Below are positions 7,667-16,799 of a stretch of 64,000 nt of DNA, piece by piece. A program made the translations under genes and the position numbers. The notes beneath the pieces were generated by a model that was not told where the DNA came from, ran no database searches, and saw nothing but the letters and a program-made list of their open reading frames with translations. The DNA is taken from the NCBI RefSeq assembly GCF_003994415.1, contig NZ_CP034689.1, positions 1,674,001-1,738,000 on the forward strand, read 5' to 3'. Position 1 is the stretch's first letter. Each line of letters starts with the position of its first letter. The stretch is from Achromobacter spanius (GTDB taxonomy: Bacteria > Pseudomonadota > Gammaproteobacteria > Burkholderiales > Burkholderiaceae_B).

Positions 7667-8872
7667 ATGGAAAGCTACTACCTGGATTGGGTCAACCTGT
7701 TGCTGCGTTGGGCCCACATCATTACCGGCATCGCGTGGATCGGCACCTCGTTCTATTTCGTGATGCTGGACAACAGCCTTGAAAAACCGCAAGACGCCGA
7801 GTCGCTCGACAAGGGCGTGGGCGGCGAGCAATGGGCGGTGCACGGCGGCGGCTTCTACAACATGCAGAAGTACGCGGTGCAGCCCAAGAAGCTGCCGGAA
7901 CATCTGCATTGGTCGTTCTGGGAAAGCTACAGCACCTGGATCACCGGCTTCGCGCTGTTCACCGTGTCGTACCTGTGGAACGCCAGTACCTATCTGATTG
8001 ACCGGTCAAAAATGGATTGGCAGCCAGGCACCGCCGTGGCGGTGGCGCTGGCGTTCTTCGTTGTGTTCTGGATTGTTTACGACGGCATCTGTCGTTTGTT
8101 CGGCCGAGGCAAGCATGGCGACACCATCGTGGGCGTGCTGGTGGCGGTGTTCATCGCCATGGCGTCCTGGCTGGCTTGCCATTGGTTCGCGGGCCGCGCC
8201 GCGTTTCTGCTGGTTGGCGCGATGATGGCCACCACCATGAGCGGCAACGTGTTCTTCTGGATCATCCCCGGCCAGCGCAAGAACGTGGCGGCGATGCGGG
8301 CGGGCAAGCCGGTCGACCCGGTTCATGGTCAGCGCGGCAAACAGCGCAGCGTGCACAACACCTACTTCACGCTGCCGGTGGTGTTCACCATGATGAGCAA
8401 CCACTACAGCTTCACCTATACCCATCACTACAACTGGATCGTGCTGCTGCTGATCATGCTGGGCGGCGCGGCGATACGCCAGTTCTTCGTGGTGCGCCAT
8501 CGTTTCAAGCTGGGCAATGCGCGCAACCCACTGCCGTATGTGTTGATGGGCGTGGCGGTGCTGGGCTTGACCATTGTGTGGATGCGGCCCGCGCCCGTGG
8601 CGGCGTCGGCGGCGGTGGCCGCGCCCGCCGAGGTGGCGTTTGCAAAAGTGCGCCATGTGTTCGACCAGCGTTGCCTGCTTTGCCATGGGGAACAAGTGCA
8701 GATGAAGAACGTGCGCCTGGATTCCGTTGAGCAGATCGCGGTCCATGCCCAGGCCGTTTACCAGCAAGTGGTGGTGTCGAAAATCATGCCGATGGCCAAT
8801 TCCACCGGCATGACCGACGATGAACGCGCGTTGATCGGCGCGTGGTTCCAGGCGGGAGCCAAGACCCAATAG
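7667..8872 (+). CDS. puuD: Membrane cytochrome c urate oxidase PuuD
   Basis: A 401-residue integral membrane protein starting MESYYLDWVNLLLRWAHIIT, with about eight hydrophobic segments, typical of the PuuD family that oxidises urate to 5-hydroxyisourate and passes electrons to the respiratory chain. A C-terminal c-type cytochrome domain follows the last segment, with the haem motif CLLCH at residues 336-340 and a candidate axial Met in KIMPMAN. It replaces the soluble oxygen-dependent uricase, and no UOX-type gene is seen. It completes the urate to allantoin steps with hiuH and the UraD domain. Confidence 0.94.
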   Translation: MESYYLDWVNLLLRWAHIITGIAWIGTSFYFVMLDNSLEKPQDAESLDKGVGGEQWAVHGGGFYNMQKYAVQPKKLPEHLHWSFWESYSTWITGFALFTVSYLWNASTYLIDRSKMDWQPGTAVAVALAFFVVFWIVYDGICRLFGRGKHGDTIVGVLVAVFIAMASWLACHWFAGRAAFLLVGAMMATTMSGNVFFWIIPGQRKNVAAMRAGKPVDPVHGQRGKQRSVHNTYFTLPVVFTMMSNHYSFTYTHHYNWIVLLLIMLGGAAIRQFFVVRHRFKLGNARNPLPYVLMGVAVLGLTIVWMRPAPVAASAAVAAPAEVAFAKVRHVFDQRCLLCHGEQVQMKNVRLDSVEQIAVHAQAVYQQVVVSKIMPMANSTGMTDDERALIGAWFQAGAKTQ

Positions 8873-8923
8873 CCCAGGCGGGGCCGGTCAGCGCAAGTCG
8901 CCCGCTGGCCAGCCCATCGCCCC

Positions 8924-8950
8924 GAAGCCGGCGGGCGGGCCGTCGGCTTC
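8924..8950. terminator. Stem-loop between puuD and acdS (convergent)
   Basis: GAAGCCG pairs with CGGCTTC (8924-8930 with 8944-8950) around a GC-rich loop, overlapping the end of acdS. It lies between two convergent genes and has no U tract. Confidence 0.35.
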
Positions 8951-9965
8951 AGCCGTTGCGGTACAGAAAGCTGTAGGCGTTGATCGCCGGCACCCCTCCC
9001 AGGTGCGCATACAGAACCTTCGACCCAGCCGGGATCTCGCCTCGACGAACCAGATCCATCATGCCCTGCATGGACTTACCCTCGTACACGGGGTCGGTCA
9101 TCATCCCTTCCAGGCGCGCGCAGGTGCGGATGGCGTCGTTGGTTTCGGCCGACGGCAAGCCATACGCCGGATAGGCGTAGCGCGTATCCAGCACCACGTC
9201 GCTGTCGGCGATGCCTGCTTCCAGCCCCACCATATCCGCCGTGCGGCGCGCGATGCGCAGGATCTGCGCGCGGGTTTGTTCCGGCGTGGCCGATGCGTCG
9301 ATGCCGATGACGCGGTTGGCCCGGCCGTCCGCCGCAAAGCCCACCACCATGCCGGCTTGCGTGCTGCCGGTGACGGCGCAGACCACGATGTAGTCAAACT
9401 TGAAGCCCAGGTCGGCTTCCTGGCGCCGCACCTCTTCGGCAAAGCCCACATAGCCCAGCCCACCCAGTTCGTGATCCGACGCGCCGGCGGGAATGGCGTA
9501 GGGCTTGCCGCCCCGTTTGCGCACGTCTTCCAGCGCTTCTTCCCAACTGCGGCGAAAGCCGATGTCAAAGCCCTGGTCCACCAGCCGCACGTCCGCGCCC
9601 ATCAGGCGGCTCATCATGATGTTGCCCACGCGGTCGTAGACGGCGTCGGAATAGTCCACCCAATTTTCCTGCACCAGCACGCAGGCCAGGCCCAGCTTGG
9701 CGGCCACCGCGGCCACCATGCGGGTGTGGTTGGATTGAATGCCGCCAATGGTGACCAGCGTGTCGCAACCTTGCTCCAGCGCCTGCGGGATCAGGTATTC
9801 CAGCTTGCGCAGCTTGTTGCCGCCAAACGCCAGGCCGCTATTGCAGTCTTCGCGCTTGGCGTAGATGTCGACCTTACCGCCCAGGTGCGCGGACAGGCGT
9901 TCAAGTTTTTCGATGGGGGTGTCGCCGAAGGTCAGGCGATGTCGGGGAAAACGTTGCAGATCCAT
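8949..9965 (-). CDS. acdS: 1-aminocyclopropane-1-carboxylate deaminase
   Basis: A PLP enzyme of exactly 338 residues when started at the ATG at 9965 (MDLQRFPRH), the usual AcdS length and start. The PLP lysine is Lys51 in FGGNKLRK; Ser78 and Asn79 lie in GGIQSNHTR. Glu295 (in VYEGKSM) and Leu322 (in AHLGG) are both present; these two residues separate true ACC deaminases from the similar D-cysteine desulfhydrases. It cleaves the plant ethylene precursor ACC to 2-oxobutyrate and ammonia. It is divergent from an Lrp-type regulator, the usual acdR-acdS arrangement. Confidence 0.96.
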   Translation of the reverse strand: MDLQRFPRHRLTFGDTPIEKLERLSAHLGGKVDIYAKREDCNSGLAFGGNKLRKLEYLIPQALEQGCDTLVTIGGIQSNHTRMVAAVAAKLGLACVLVQENWVDYSDAVYDRVGNIMMSRLMGADVRLVDQGFDIGFRRSWEEALEDVRKRGGKPYAIPAGASDHELGGLGYVGFAEEVRRQEADLGFKFDYIVVCAVTGSTQAGMVVGFAADGRANRVIGIDASATPEQTRAQILRIARRTADMVGLEAGIADSDVVLDTRYAYPAYGLPSAETNDAIRTCARLEGMMTDPVYEGKSMQGMMDLVRRGEIPAGSKVLYAHLGGVPAINAYSFLYRNG

Positions 9966-10095
9966 GCGGGCTCCTGATGAAGGCATTCCGGCCGGCGAGT
10001 GAGGCGCGGATGGGAAAAATCATAGGAATCACGGGTGGAAGTGGTCAATTGCGTATTAAAGATATAGGGCGATATAAAAATTTATGAAAAATGAG

Positions 10096-10119
10096 TTTTT
10101 CGATTTAATATTTTTTCGA
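10096..10119. promoter_or_regulatory. AT-rich regulatory region of acdS/acdR with direct repeat
   Basis: The 194 bp between the two genes are far richer in A+T than their surroundings. TTTTTCGA occurs twice (10096-10103 and 10112-10119), 16 bp apart, roughly one and a half helical turns. AT-rich repeated half-sites suit an Lrp-type protein. This is an inference from position and composition. Confidence 0.4.
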
Positions 10120-10159
10120 ATCGCACATTAACCAGATAATATTTTTAGGGACATATTAA

Positions 10160-10630
10160 ATGGCCGCGCTTTCCGGACTGGACCGTATCGACCGGCACAT
10201 TCTTCGCGTCTTGCAGGACGACGCGCAGATCACCAACCTGGATCTCAGTACGCGCGTCCACCTGAGCCCCGCGGCCTGCCTGCGGCGCGTGGAAAAGCTG
10301 AAGGCCGAAGGCATCATCAAAAAGACGGTCGCGCTGCTTGAACCCGCCGAGGTCGACATGGCCACGCTGGTCATTGTGGGGGTGGTGCTTGACCGGTCCA
10401 CGCCCGATTCCTTCACCGACTTCGAGGAAGCGGCGCGCGGCATCAGCGGTTGCCTGGAATGCCACCTGGTGGCAGGCGAGTTCGACTACTTCCTGATGCT
10501 GCGCATACGCGACCTGGATCGCTTCAACAAGCTGCATGCGGGCGAGATCATCAAGCTGCCCGGCGTACGCCAGATTCGCACCTTTTTTGTGTTGAAAGAG
10601 ATCTTGTCGACGACAGCCTTGCCGGTGTGA
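10160..10630 (+). CDS. acdR: Lrp/AsnC-family regulator of acdS
   Basis: A 156-residue Lrp-type regulator. The N-terminal helix-turn-helix begins LSGLDRIDRHILRVLQDDAQ and continues through LSPAACLRRVEKLKAEGII. The C-terminal RAM effector domain ends around VRQIRTFFVLKEI. Divergent Lrp-type regulators next to acdS (AcdR) activate ACC deaminase in other proteobacteria; that role is taken over by position here. Confidence 0.88.
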   Translation: MAALSGLDRIDRHILRVLQDDAQITNLDLSTRVHLSPAACLRRVEKLKAEGIIKKTVALLEPAEVDMATLVIVGVVLDRSTPDSFTDFEEAARGISGCLECHLVAGEFDYFLMLRIRDLDRFNKLHAGEIIKLPGVRQIRTFFVLKEILSTTALPV

Positions 10631-10960
10631 CGCGGCTAATGCGCAACACTTGTGCGCCAAGTTGCTCGGCAATGACGCACTGCGGCATTTTGGAATGCCA
10701 GAAATTGATGGCGCGTAGACGACGCAATGTCAGGGGTTGGCCGGACATTCCACGGCCGCATGCAGGCATTCCGAATGCGCTTTTGCGCCACAAAAATGTC
10801 GGAAGACGCCCGTAAACTCAAAGGGTTATACTGCTCGGCATACGGCTTTCAAGGCTTGTACGCGCCTTCTGCCCCCTGCGATCCGCTAAACGGGAAGCCC
10901 GTGTCGCGGAAGGTTTTTCCTGCATCGTGTCGAGTGAAGCACTCGTAAAGGTGAAGCGAT
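10631..10960. other. 330-bp non-coding region upstream of sucA
   Basis: No convincing gene. It contains related elements: a hairpin with GGAATGCC (10684-10699), and GGCATTCC at 10765-10772 extending into the palindrome GCATTC-C-GAATGC (10766-10778). A -10-like TATACT is at 10827-10832, without a good -35. A ribosome binding site (AAAGGTGAAG) precedes sucA. Probably the sucA promoter and leader. Confidence 0.5.
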
Positions 10961-13828
10961 ATGTCTTCGGAAATAGAATCTCTATCCACGTCTTATCTCT
11001 TTGGCGGTAACGCCCCCTATGTTGAGGAGCTTTACGAAGCCTACCTCGACAATCCCGGTTCGGTTCCTGATAACTGGCGCGAATATTTCGACCAGTTGCA
11101 GCACGCTCCCGCTACCGACGGCCAAGAGTCCACTCGTGACCAGGCCCATGCTCCCATCGTCGAATCGTTCGCCCAGCGCGCCAAGGCCAATGCCTTCGTG
11201 CAACGCTCTGCCGAACCCGACCTGAGCGTCGCCAGCAAGCAGGTGTCGGTGCAATCGCTGATTGCCGCCTACCGCTCGCTGGGCTCGCGCTGGGCCGACC
11301 TGGATCCGCTCAAGCGCCAAGAGCGCCCGCCGATCCCCGAACTGGATCCGGCCTTCTACGGCCTGACCGAAGCCGACCTGGACCAAACCTATTCGGCCAC
11401 CAACACCTACTTCACGACCGCCAGCACCATGACGCTGCGCGACATCCTGAAGGCGCTGCGCGACACGTATTGCCGCAGCGTCGGTGCTGAATTCACGCAC
11501 ATCTCCGACCCCGCCGCCAAGCGCTGGATCCAGGAACGCCTGGAAACCACGCTGGGCGCGCCGTCCTACTCGGCCGAAGAAAAGCGCCACATCCTGCAGC
11601 AGCTGACCGAGTCCGAAGGGCTCGAGCGCTTCCTGCACACCAAGTACGTCGGCCAGAAGCGCTTCTCGCTGGAAGGCGGCGAAAGCTTCATCGCCTCGAT
11701 GGACGAAGTGGTGAACCACGCCGGTGAAAACGGCGTCCAGGAAATCGTGGTCGGCATGGCCCACCGCGGTCGCCTGAACCTGCTTGTGAACATCATGGGC
11801 AAGATGCCCGGCGACCTGTTCGCCGAGTTCGAAGGCAAGCACGCCGAAGGCCTGACCGACGGCGACGTGAAGTACCACAACGGCTTCTCGTCCGACCTGT
11901 CCACCCGTGGCGGCCCGGTCCACCTGTCGTTGGCGTTCAACCCGTCCCACCTTGAAATCGTCAACCCCGTGGTCGAAGGCAGCGCGCGCGCTCGCCAGGA
12001 ACGCCGTGGCGACGCCGAAGGCAAGACCGTGCTGCCGGTGCTGGTGCACGGCGACGCGGCTTTCGCCGGCCAAGGCGTGGTGATGGAAACGCTGAACCTG
12101 GCGCAAACCCGCGGCTACGGCACGGGCGGCACGCTGCACATCGTCATCAACAACCAGATCGGTTTCACCACGTCCGACCCGCGTGACTCGCGTTCGACGC
12201 TGTATTGCACCGACGTGGTCAAGATGATCGAAGCCCCGGTGTTCCACGTCAACGGCGACGACCCCGAAGCCGTGGTGTTCGTCACCAAGCTGGCCCTGGA
12301 CTACCGCCTGCAATTCCGTCATGACATCGTCGTGGACATCGTTTGCTTCCGCAAGCTGGGCCACAACGAGCAAGACACCCCGTCGCTGACGCAGCCGCTG
12401 ATGTACAAGCGCATCGGCCATCACCCCGGCACGCGCAAGCTGTACGCCGACAAGCTGACCACGCAAGGCGTGCTGGCTGAAGGCGAAGCCGATCAACTGG
12501 TCAAGGACTACCGTCAACTGATGGAAGACGGCCAGCGCACCATCGAGCCGGTGCTGACCGACTACAAGAGCAAGTACGCCATCGACTGGTCGCCGTTCCT
12601 GGGCGCCAAGTGGACCGACCAGGCCGACACCGCCGTGCCGCTGGCTGAACTCAAGCGCATCGGCGAACGCATCACGACGGTTCCGGAAGGCTTCACGGTG
12701 CACCCGCTGGTCGCCAAGCTGCTGAACGACCGCCGCACGATGGCCAAGGGCGAAATGAACCTGGACTGGGGCATGGGCGAACACCTCGCCTTCGCCACGC
12801 TGGTTTCGTCGGGCTACGCCATCCGCATCACCGGTCAGGATTCGGGCCGTGGCACGTTCACGCACCGCCACGCCGTGCTGCACGACCAGAACCGCGAACG
12901 CTGGAACGACGGCACCTACATTCCGCTGCAAAACGTGTCGGACGGCCAGGCGCCGTTCACCGTCATCGACTCCGTGCTGTCCGAAGAGGCGGTGCTGGGC
13001 TTTGAATACGGCTACTCCAGCGCTGAACCGAACACGCTGACCATCTGGGAAGGCCAGTTTGGCGACTTCGTCAACGGCGCCCAGGTCGTGATCGACCAGT
13101 TCATCAGCTCGGGCGAAGCCAAGTGGGGCCGCCAGTCGGGCCTGACCCTGATGCTGCCGCACGGCTACGAAGGCCAAGGCCCCGAGCACTCGTCGGGCCG
13201 CATCGAGCGCTTCCTGCAACTGTGCGCCGACAACAACATGCAAGTGGTCCAGCCGACCTCTGCCTCGCAGATCTTCCACGTTCTGCGCCGCCAGATGATC
13301 CGCCCGTTCCGCAAGCCGCTGGTGCTGTTCACGCCGAAGTCGCTGCTGCGCAACAAGGACGCGGGTTCGCCCCTGACCGACCTGGCCGGCGGCAGCTTCC
13401 AGCCGGTGATCGGTGAAGTCGACGAGGCCATCGACGCCAGCAAGGTCAAGCGCGTTCTGGCTTGCTCGGGCAAGGTGTACTACGACCTGGTCAACGCCCG
13501 CCGTGAGCGTGGTGCCGACCACGTGGCCATCGTCCGCGTCGAGCAGTTGTACCCGTTTGCGCACAAGGCGTTCGAGACCGAACTGCGCAAGTACCCGAAG
13601 GCCACCGAAGTGATCTGGGTTCAGGACGAACCGCAGAACCAAGGCGCCTGGTTCTACGTTCAGCATCACGTGTACGAGAACATGGTGGAAGGCCAGAAGC
13701 TGGGCTACGCCGGCCGCGCCGCGTCGGCATCGCCGGCCGTGGGCTACCTGGCCAAGCACCAGGAGCAGCAGAAGGCCCTGATCGAAACGGCTTTCGCGCC
13801 CAAGTTCAAGGTCATGTTGACGAAGTAA
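10961..13828 (+). CDS. sucA: 2-oxoglutarate dehydrogenase E1 component
   Basis: A 955-residue thiamine diphosphate-dependent subunit that decarboxylates 2-oxoglutarate in the TCA cycle. The N terminus (YLFGGNAPYVEELYEAYLDNPGSVP) is the E1o leader that binds the E2 core. Further on are GMAHRGRLNLL, NPSHLEIVNPVVEG, GDAAFAGQGVVMETLNL and the C-terminal PHGYEGQGPEHSSGR. The length equals the family norm. It is the first gene of sucA-sucB-lpdA, with codon use like its neighbours and no sign of damage. Confidence 0.97.
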   Translation: MSSEIESLSTSYLFGGNAPYVEELYEAYLDNPGSVPDNWREYFDQLQHAPATDGQESTRDQAHAPIVESFAQRAKANAFVQRSAEPDLSVASKQVSVQSLIAAYRSLGSRWADLDPLKRQERPPIPELDPAFYGLTEADLDQTYSATNTYFTTASTMTLRDILKALRDTYCRSVGAEFTHISDPAAKRWIQERLETTLGAPSYSAEEKRHILQQLTESEGLERFLHTKYVGQKRFSLEGGESFIASMDEVVNHAGENGVQEIVVGMAHRGRLNLLVNIMGKMPGDLFAEFEGKHAEGLTDGDVKYHNGFSSDLSTRGGPVHLSLAFNPSHLEIVNPVVEGSARARQERRGDAEGKTVLPVLVHGDAAFAGQGVVMETLNLAQTRGYGTGGTLHIVINNQIGFTTSDPRDSRSTLYCTDVVKMIEAPVFHVNGDDPEAVVFVTKLALDYRLQFRHDIVVDIVCFRKLGHNEQDTPSLTQPLMYKRIGHHPGTRKLYADKLTTQGVLAEGEADQLVKDYRQLMEDGQRTIEPVLTDYKSKYAIDWSPFLGAKWTDQADTAVPLAELKRIGERITTVPEGFTVHPLVAKLLNDRRTMAKGEMNLDWGMGEHLAFATLVSSGYAIRITGQDSGRGTFTHRHAVLHDQNRERWNDGTYIPLQNVSDGQAPFTVIDSVLSEEAVLGFEYGYSSAEPNTLTIWEGQFGDFVNGAQVVIDQFISSGEAKWGRQSGLTLMLPHGYEGQGPEHSSGRIERFLQLCADNNMQVVQPTSASQIFHVLRRQMIRPFRKPLVLFTPKSLLRNKDAGSPLTDLAGGSFQPVIGEVDEAIDASKVKRVLACSGKVYYDLVNARRERGADHVAIVRVEQLYPFAHKAFETELRKYPKATEVIWVQDEPQNQGAWFYVQHHVYENMVEGQKLGYAGRAASASPAVGYLAKHQEQQKALIETAFAPKFKVMLTK

Positions 13829-13931
13829 CCCTGACTTGATGCACGCGCCGCGCGCGGCAAGCGTTTTGGAACCCGGTTTCGAACCTTGCCGCGCAGCGTG
13901 ACCAGAACACAAACTTTACGGAACAAACAAA

Positions 13932-15161
13932 ATGGCTATTACCGACGTCGTTGTCCCCCAACTTTCCGAATCCGTCTCCGAAGCGACCCTGCTGACCTGG
14001 AAGAAGCAGCCGGGCGCTGCCGTTGAAGCGGACGAAATCCTGATCGAAGTCGAAACCGACAAGGTTGTGCTGGAAGTGCCGGCCCCCGCTTCGGGCGTGC
14101 TGGCTGAAATCGTCAAGGGCGATGGCAGCACCGTGACCTCGGGCGAAGTGCTGGCCCGTATCGACACCGCCGCCAAGGCCGCCGCCGCCGCGACGGCTCC
14201 CGCCGAAGCCCCCAAGGCTGCTGAACAAGCTCCGGCCGCTCCCGCCGCTGCCCCGGCCTCGTCGGCCGCCGCTGGCGTGGCATCGCCCGCCGCCGCCAAG
14301 ATCCTGGCCGAGAAGGGCGTTGACGCCGCTTCCGTGTCGGGCACCGGCCGCGATGGCCGCGTGACCAAGGGCGACGCCCTGGCCGCTTCCGCTCCCGCCG
14401 CCAAGGCTGCTCCGGCCAAGGCCCCGGCCGCGCCGGCCCCGACCACGCTGTCGCTGGACGGCCGTCCGGAACAGCGCGTGCCGATGAGCCGCCTGCGCGC
14501 CCGCATCGCCGAGCGCCTGCTGCAGTCGCAACAAGAAAACGCAATCCTGACCACGTTCAACGAAGTGAACATGCAAGCGGTCATCGATCTGCGCAGCAAG
14601 TACAAGGACAAGTTCGAAAAGGAACACGGCATCAAGCTGGGTTTCATGTCGTTCTTCGTCAAGGCCGCAGTGGCCGCGCTGAAGAAGTACCCGCTGATCA
14701 ACGCGTCGATCGACGGCAAGGACATCATCTATCACGGCTACTTCGACATCGGTATCGCTGTCGGCAGCCCGCGTGGCCTGGTGGTGCCGATCCTGCGCAA
14801 CGCCGACCAACTGTCCATCGCTGAAATCGAAAAGACCATCGCCGACTTCGGCCGCCGCGCCGCTGACGGCAAGCTGGGCATTGAAGAAATGACCGGTGGC
14901 ACGTTCTCGATCTCCAACGGTGGCGTGTTCGGTTCGATGCTGTCGACCCCGATCATCAACCCGCCGCAATCGGCCATCCTGGGCGTGCACGCCACCAAGG
15001 ATCGCGCTGTGGTCGAAAACGGCCAGATCGTCATCCGTCCGATGAACTACCTGGCGCTGTCCTATGACCACCGCATCATTGACGGCCGTGAAGCCGTGCT
15101 GGGCCTGGTCGCCATGAAGGACGCCCTGGAAGATCCGCAGCGCCTGTTGCTGGACCTGTAA
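13932..15161 (+). CDS. sucB: Dihydrolipoyllysine succinyltransferase, E2 of 2-oxoglutarate dehydrogenase
   Basis: 409 residues in three parts. A lipoyl domain carries the lipoylated Lys44 (VETDKVVLEVP). An Ala/Pro-rich linker leads to the peripheral E1/E3-binding domain (about 115-150). The catalytic domain ends in YDHRIIDGREAV, with the active His and Asp. It forms the complex core and makes succinyl-CoA. It lies 103 bp after sucA. Confidence 0.97.
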   Translation: MAITDVVVPQLSESVSEATLLTWKKQPGAAVEADEILIEVETDKVVLEVPAPASGVLAEIVKGDGSTVTSGEVLARIDTAAKAAAAATAPAEAPKAAEQAPAAPAAAPASSAAAGVASPAAAKILAEKGVDAASVSGTGRDGRVTKGDALAASAPAAKAAPAKAPAAPAPTTLSLDGRPEQRVPMSRLRARIAERLLQSQQENAILTTFNEVNMQAVIDLRSKYKDKFEKEHGIKLGFMSFFVKAAVAALKKYPLINASIDGKDIIYHGYFDIGIAVGSPRGLVVPILRNADQLSIAEIEKTIADFGRRAADGKLGIEEMTGGTFSISNGGVFGSMLSTPIINPPQSAILGVHATKDRAVVENGQIVIRPMNYLALSYDHRIIDGREAVLGLVAMKDALEDPQRLLLDL

Positions 15162-15177
15162 TCTCGACGCCCCGCGC

Positions 15178-15210
15178 GGCGCCGCACCGGGCCTTCCGGT
15201 TCGCGGCGCC
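15178..15210 (+). other. Strong intercistronic stem-loop between sucB and lpdA
   Basis: GGCGCCGC plus ACCGG pairs with CCGGT plus GCGGCGCC around a 5-nt loop, with one small bulge. There is no U tract, so it does not look like a normal terminator. It may slow read-through or protect the sucAB part of the message. Confidence 0.5.
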
Positions 15211-15290
15211 CCGGTCGGCCCACGGCTGGCCTCCGGCTCGCAAACACCGGGCGGGGCGTGTTCCACCCCACACTCAATCGCGAGAACACT

Positions 15291-16718
15291 ATGTCCAAAC
15301 AATTTGACGTCGTCGTGATCGGCGCAGGCCCTGGCGGCTACATCGCCGCCATTCGCGCAGCCCAGCTGGGCATGTCGGTCGCTTGCATCGACGCCTGGCA
15401 AAACGGCCAAGGCGGCCCGGCTCCTGGTGGCACCTGCACCAACGTCGGCTGCATTCCGTCCAAGGCGCTGCTGCAATCGTCCGAGCACTTTGAACAAGCC
15501 AACCACCACTTCGCCGAGCACGGCATCGAAGTCAAGGGCGTCAGCCTGAAGCTCGACACCCTGATCGGCCGCAAGAACACGGTGGTCAAGCAGAACAACG
15601 ACGGCATCCTGTACCTGTTCAAGAAGAACAAGGTCACCTTCTTCCACGGCAAGGGCGCGTTCAGCGGCCAAGTGGAAGGCGGCTGGGCCATCAAGGTCAC
15701 CGGCACCGCCGAAGAAGACCTGGTTGCCAAGCACGTGGTGGTGGCGACGGGTTCGTCGGCGCGTGAGCTGCCCGGCCTGCCGTTCGACGAAAAGGTCGTG
15801 CTGTCCAACGACGGCGCACTGAACATCGGCGCCGTGCCGAAGACGCTGGGCGTGATCGGCGCCGGCGTGATCGGCCTGGAAATGGGCAGCGTGTGGCGCC
15901 GCCTGGGTTCGGAAGTGACCATCCTGGAAGCGATGCCGGAATTCCTGGCCGCCGCTGACGGCCAGGTTGCCAAGGAAGCGCTGAAGGCATTCACCAAGCA
16001 AGGCCTGAACATCCAGATGGGTGTGAAGATCGGCGAGATCAAGGCCACCGCCAAGTCGGTGACCGTGCCCTACGTCGACGCCAAGGGCGCCGAGCAGAAG
16101 CTGGTGGTCGACAAGCTGATCGTCTCGATCGGCCGCGTGCCCTACACCGGCGGCCTGAACGCCGACGCCGTGGGCCTGAAGCTGGACGAACGCGGCTTCG
16201 TGGCCGTGGACGGCGACTGCAAGACCAACCTGCAAAACGTCTGGGCAGTGGGTGACGTGGTGCGCGGCCCGATGCTGGCGCACAAGGCCGAAGAAGAAGG
16301 CGTGGCGGTTGCCGAGCGCATCGCCGGCCAGCATGGCCACGTCAACTTCGACACCGTGCCGTGGGTCATCTACACGTCGCCGGAAATCGCCTGGGTCGGC
16401 AAGACCGAGCAGCAACTCAAGGCCGAAGGCCGCGAGTACAAGGCCGGCAGCTTCCCGTTCCTGGCCAACGGCCGCGCCCGCGCGCTGGGCGACACCACCG
16501 GCTTTGCCAAGGTGATTGCCGATGCCAAGACCGACGAAGTCCTGGGCGTGCACATCGTGGGGCCGATGGCCTCGGAACTGATCTCGGAAGCCGTGACCAT
16601 CATGGAATTCCGTGGCGCCGCCGAAGACATCGCCCGCATCTGCCACGCGCACCCGACGCTGTCGGAAGCCGTGAAGGAAGCCGCTCTGGCCGTGGACAAG
16701 CGCGCGCTGAACTTCTAA
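15291..16718 (+). CDS. lpdA: Dihydrolipoyl dehydrogenase (E3)
   Basis: 475 residues from the ATG at 15291 (MSKQFDVVVIGAGPGG); the open frame 33 bp longer adds unrelated residues. It has an N-terminal FAD-binding GxGxxG, the redox disulfide motif GGTCTNVGCIPSK, a second Rossmann fold for NAD (VIGAGVIGLEMG) and the C-terminal dimer domain with CHAHPTLSEAVKEAAL, which holds the catalytic His-Glu. It reoxidises the E2 lipoamide. It could also serve other 2-oxoacid complexes or the glycine cleavage system. Confidence 0.96.
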   Translation: MSKQFDVVVIGAGPGGYIAAIRAAQLGMSVACIDAWQNGQGGPAPGGTCTNVGCIPSKALLQSSEHFEQANHHFAEHGIEVKGVSLKLDTLIGRKNTVVKQNNDGILYLFKKNKVTFFHGKGAFSGQVEGGWAIKVTGTAEEDLVAKHVVVATGSSARELPGLPFDEKVVLSNDGALNIGAVPKTLGVIGAGVIGLEMGSVWRRLGSEVTILEAMPEFLAAADGQVAKEALKAFTKQGLNIQMGVKIGEIKATAKSVTVPYVDAKGAEQKLVVDKLIVSIGRVPYTGGLNADAVGLKLDERGFVAVDGDCKTNLQNVWAVGDVVRGPMLAHKAEEEGVAVAERIAGQHGHVNFDTVPWVIYTSPEIAWVGKTEQQLKAEGREYKAGSFPFLANGRARALGDTTGFAKVIADAKTDEVLGVHIVGPMASELISEAVTIMEFRGAAEDIARICHAHPTLSEAVKEAALAVDKRALNF

Positions 16719-16743
16719 GCGTCCTTGACCTGAGCTAGACAGG

Positions 16744-16771
16744 GGGCGGGTTCAAGGACCCGCCCTTTTTT
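16744..16771 (+). terminator. Rho-independent terminator after lpdA
   Basis: Stem GGGCGGGT / ACCCGCCC (16744-16751 with 16758-16765), followed by a run of six T. It ends the suc-lpd operon before zapE. Confidence 0.9.
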
Positions 16772-16799
16772 CATTTTGGTTGGTTGAGCTAAGTCCCCC

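Noticed and set aside
10982..16652. Very long open frames antisense to sucA and lpdA
   Set aside because: They lie opposite well-supported genes; their translations are low-complexity His/Arg/Gly/Ala/Val-rich, as expected from GC-rich codon use on the other strand.
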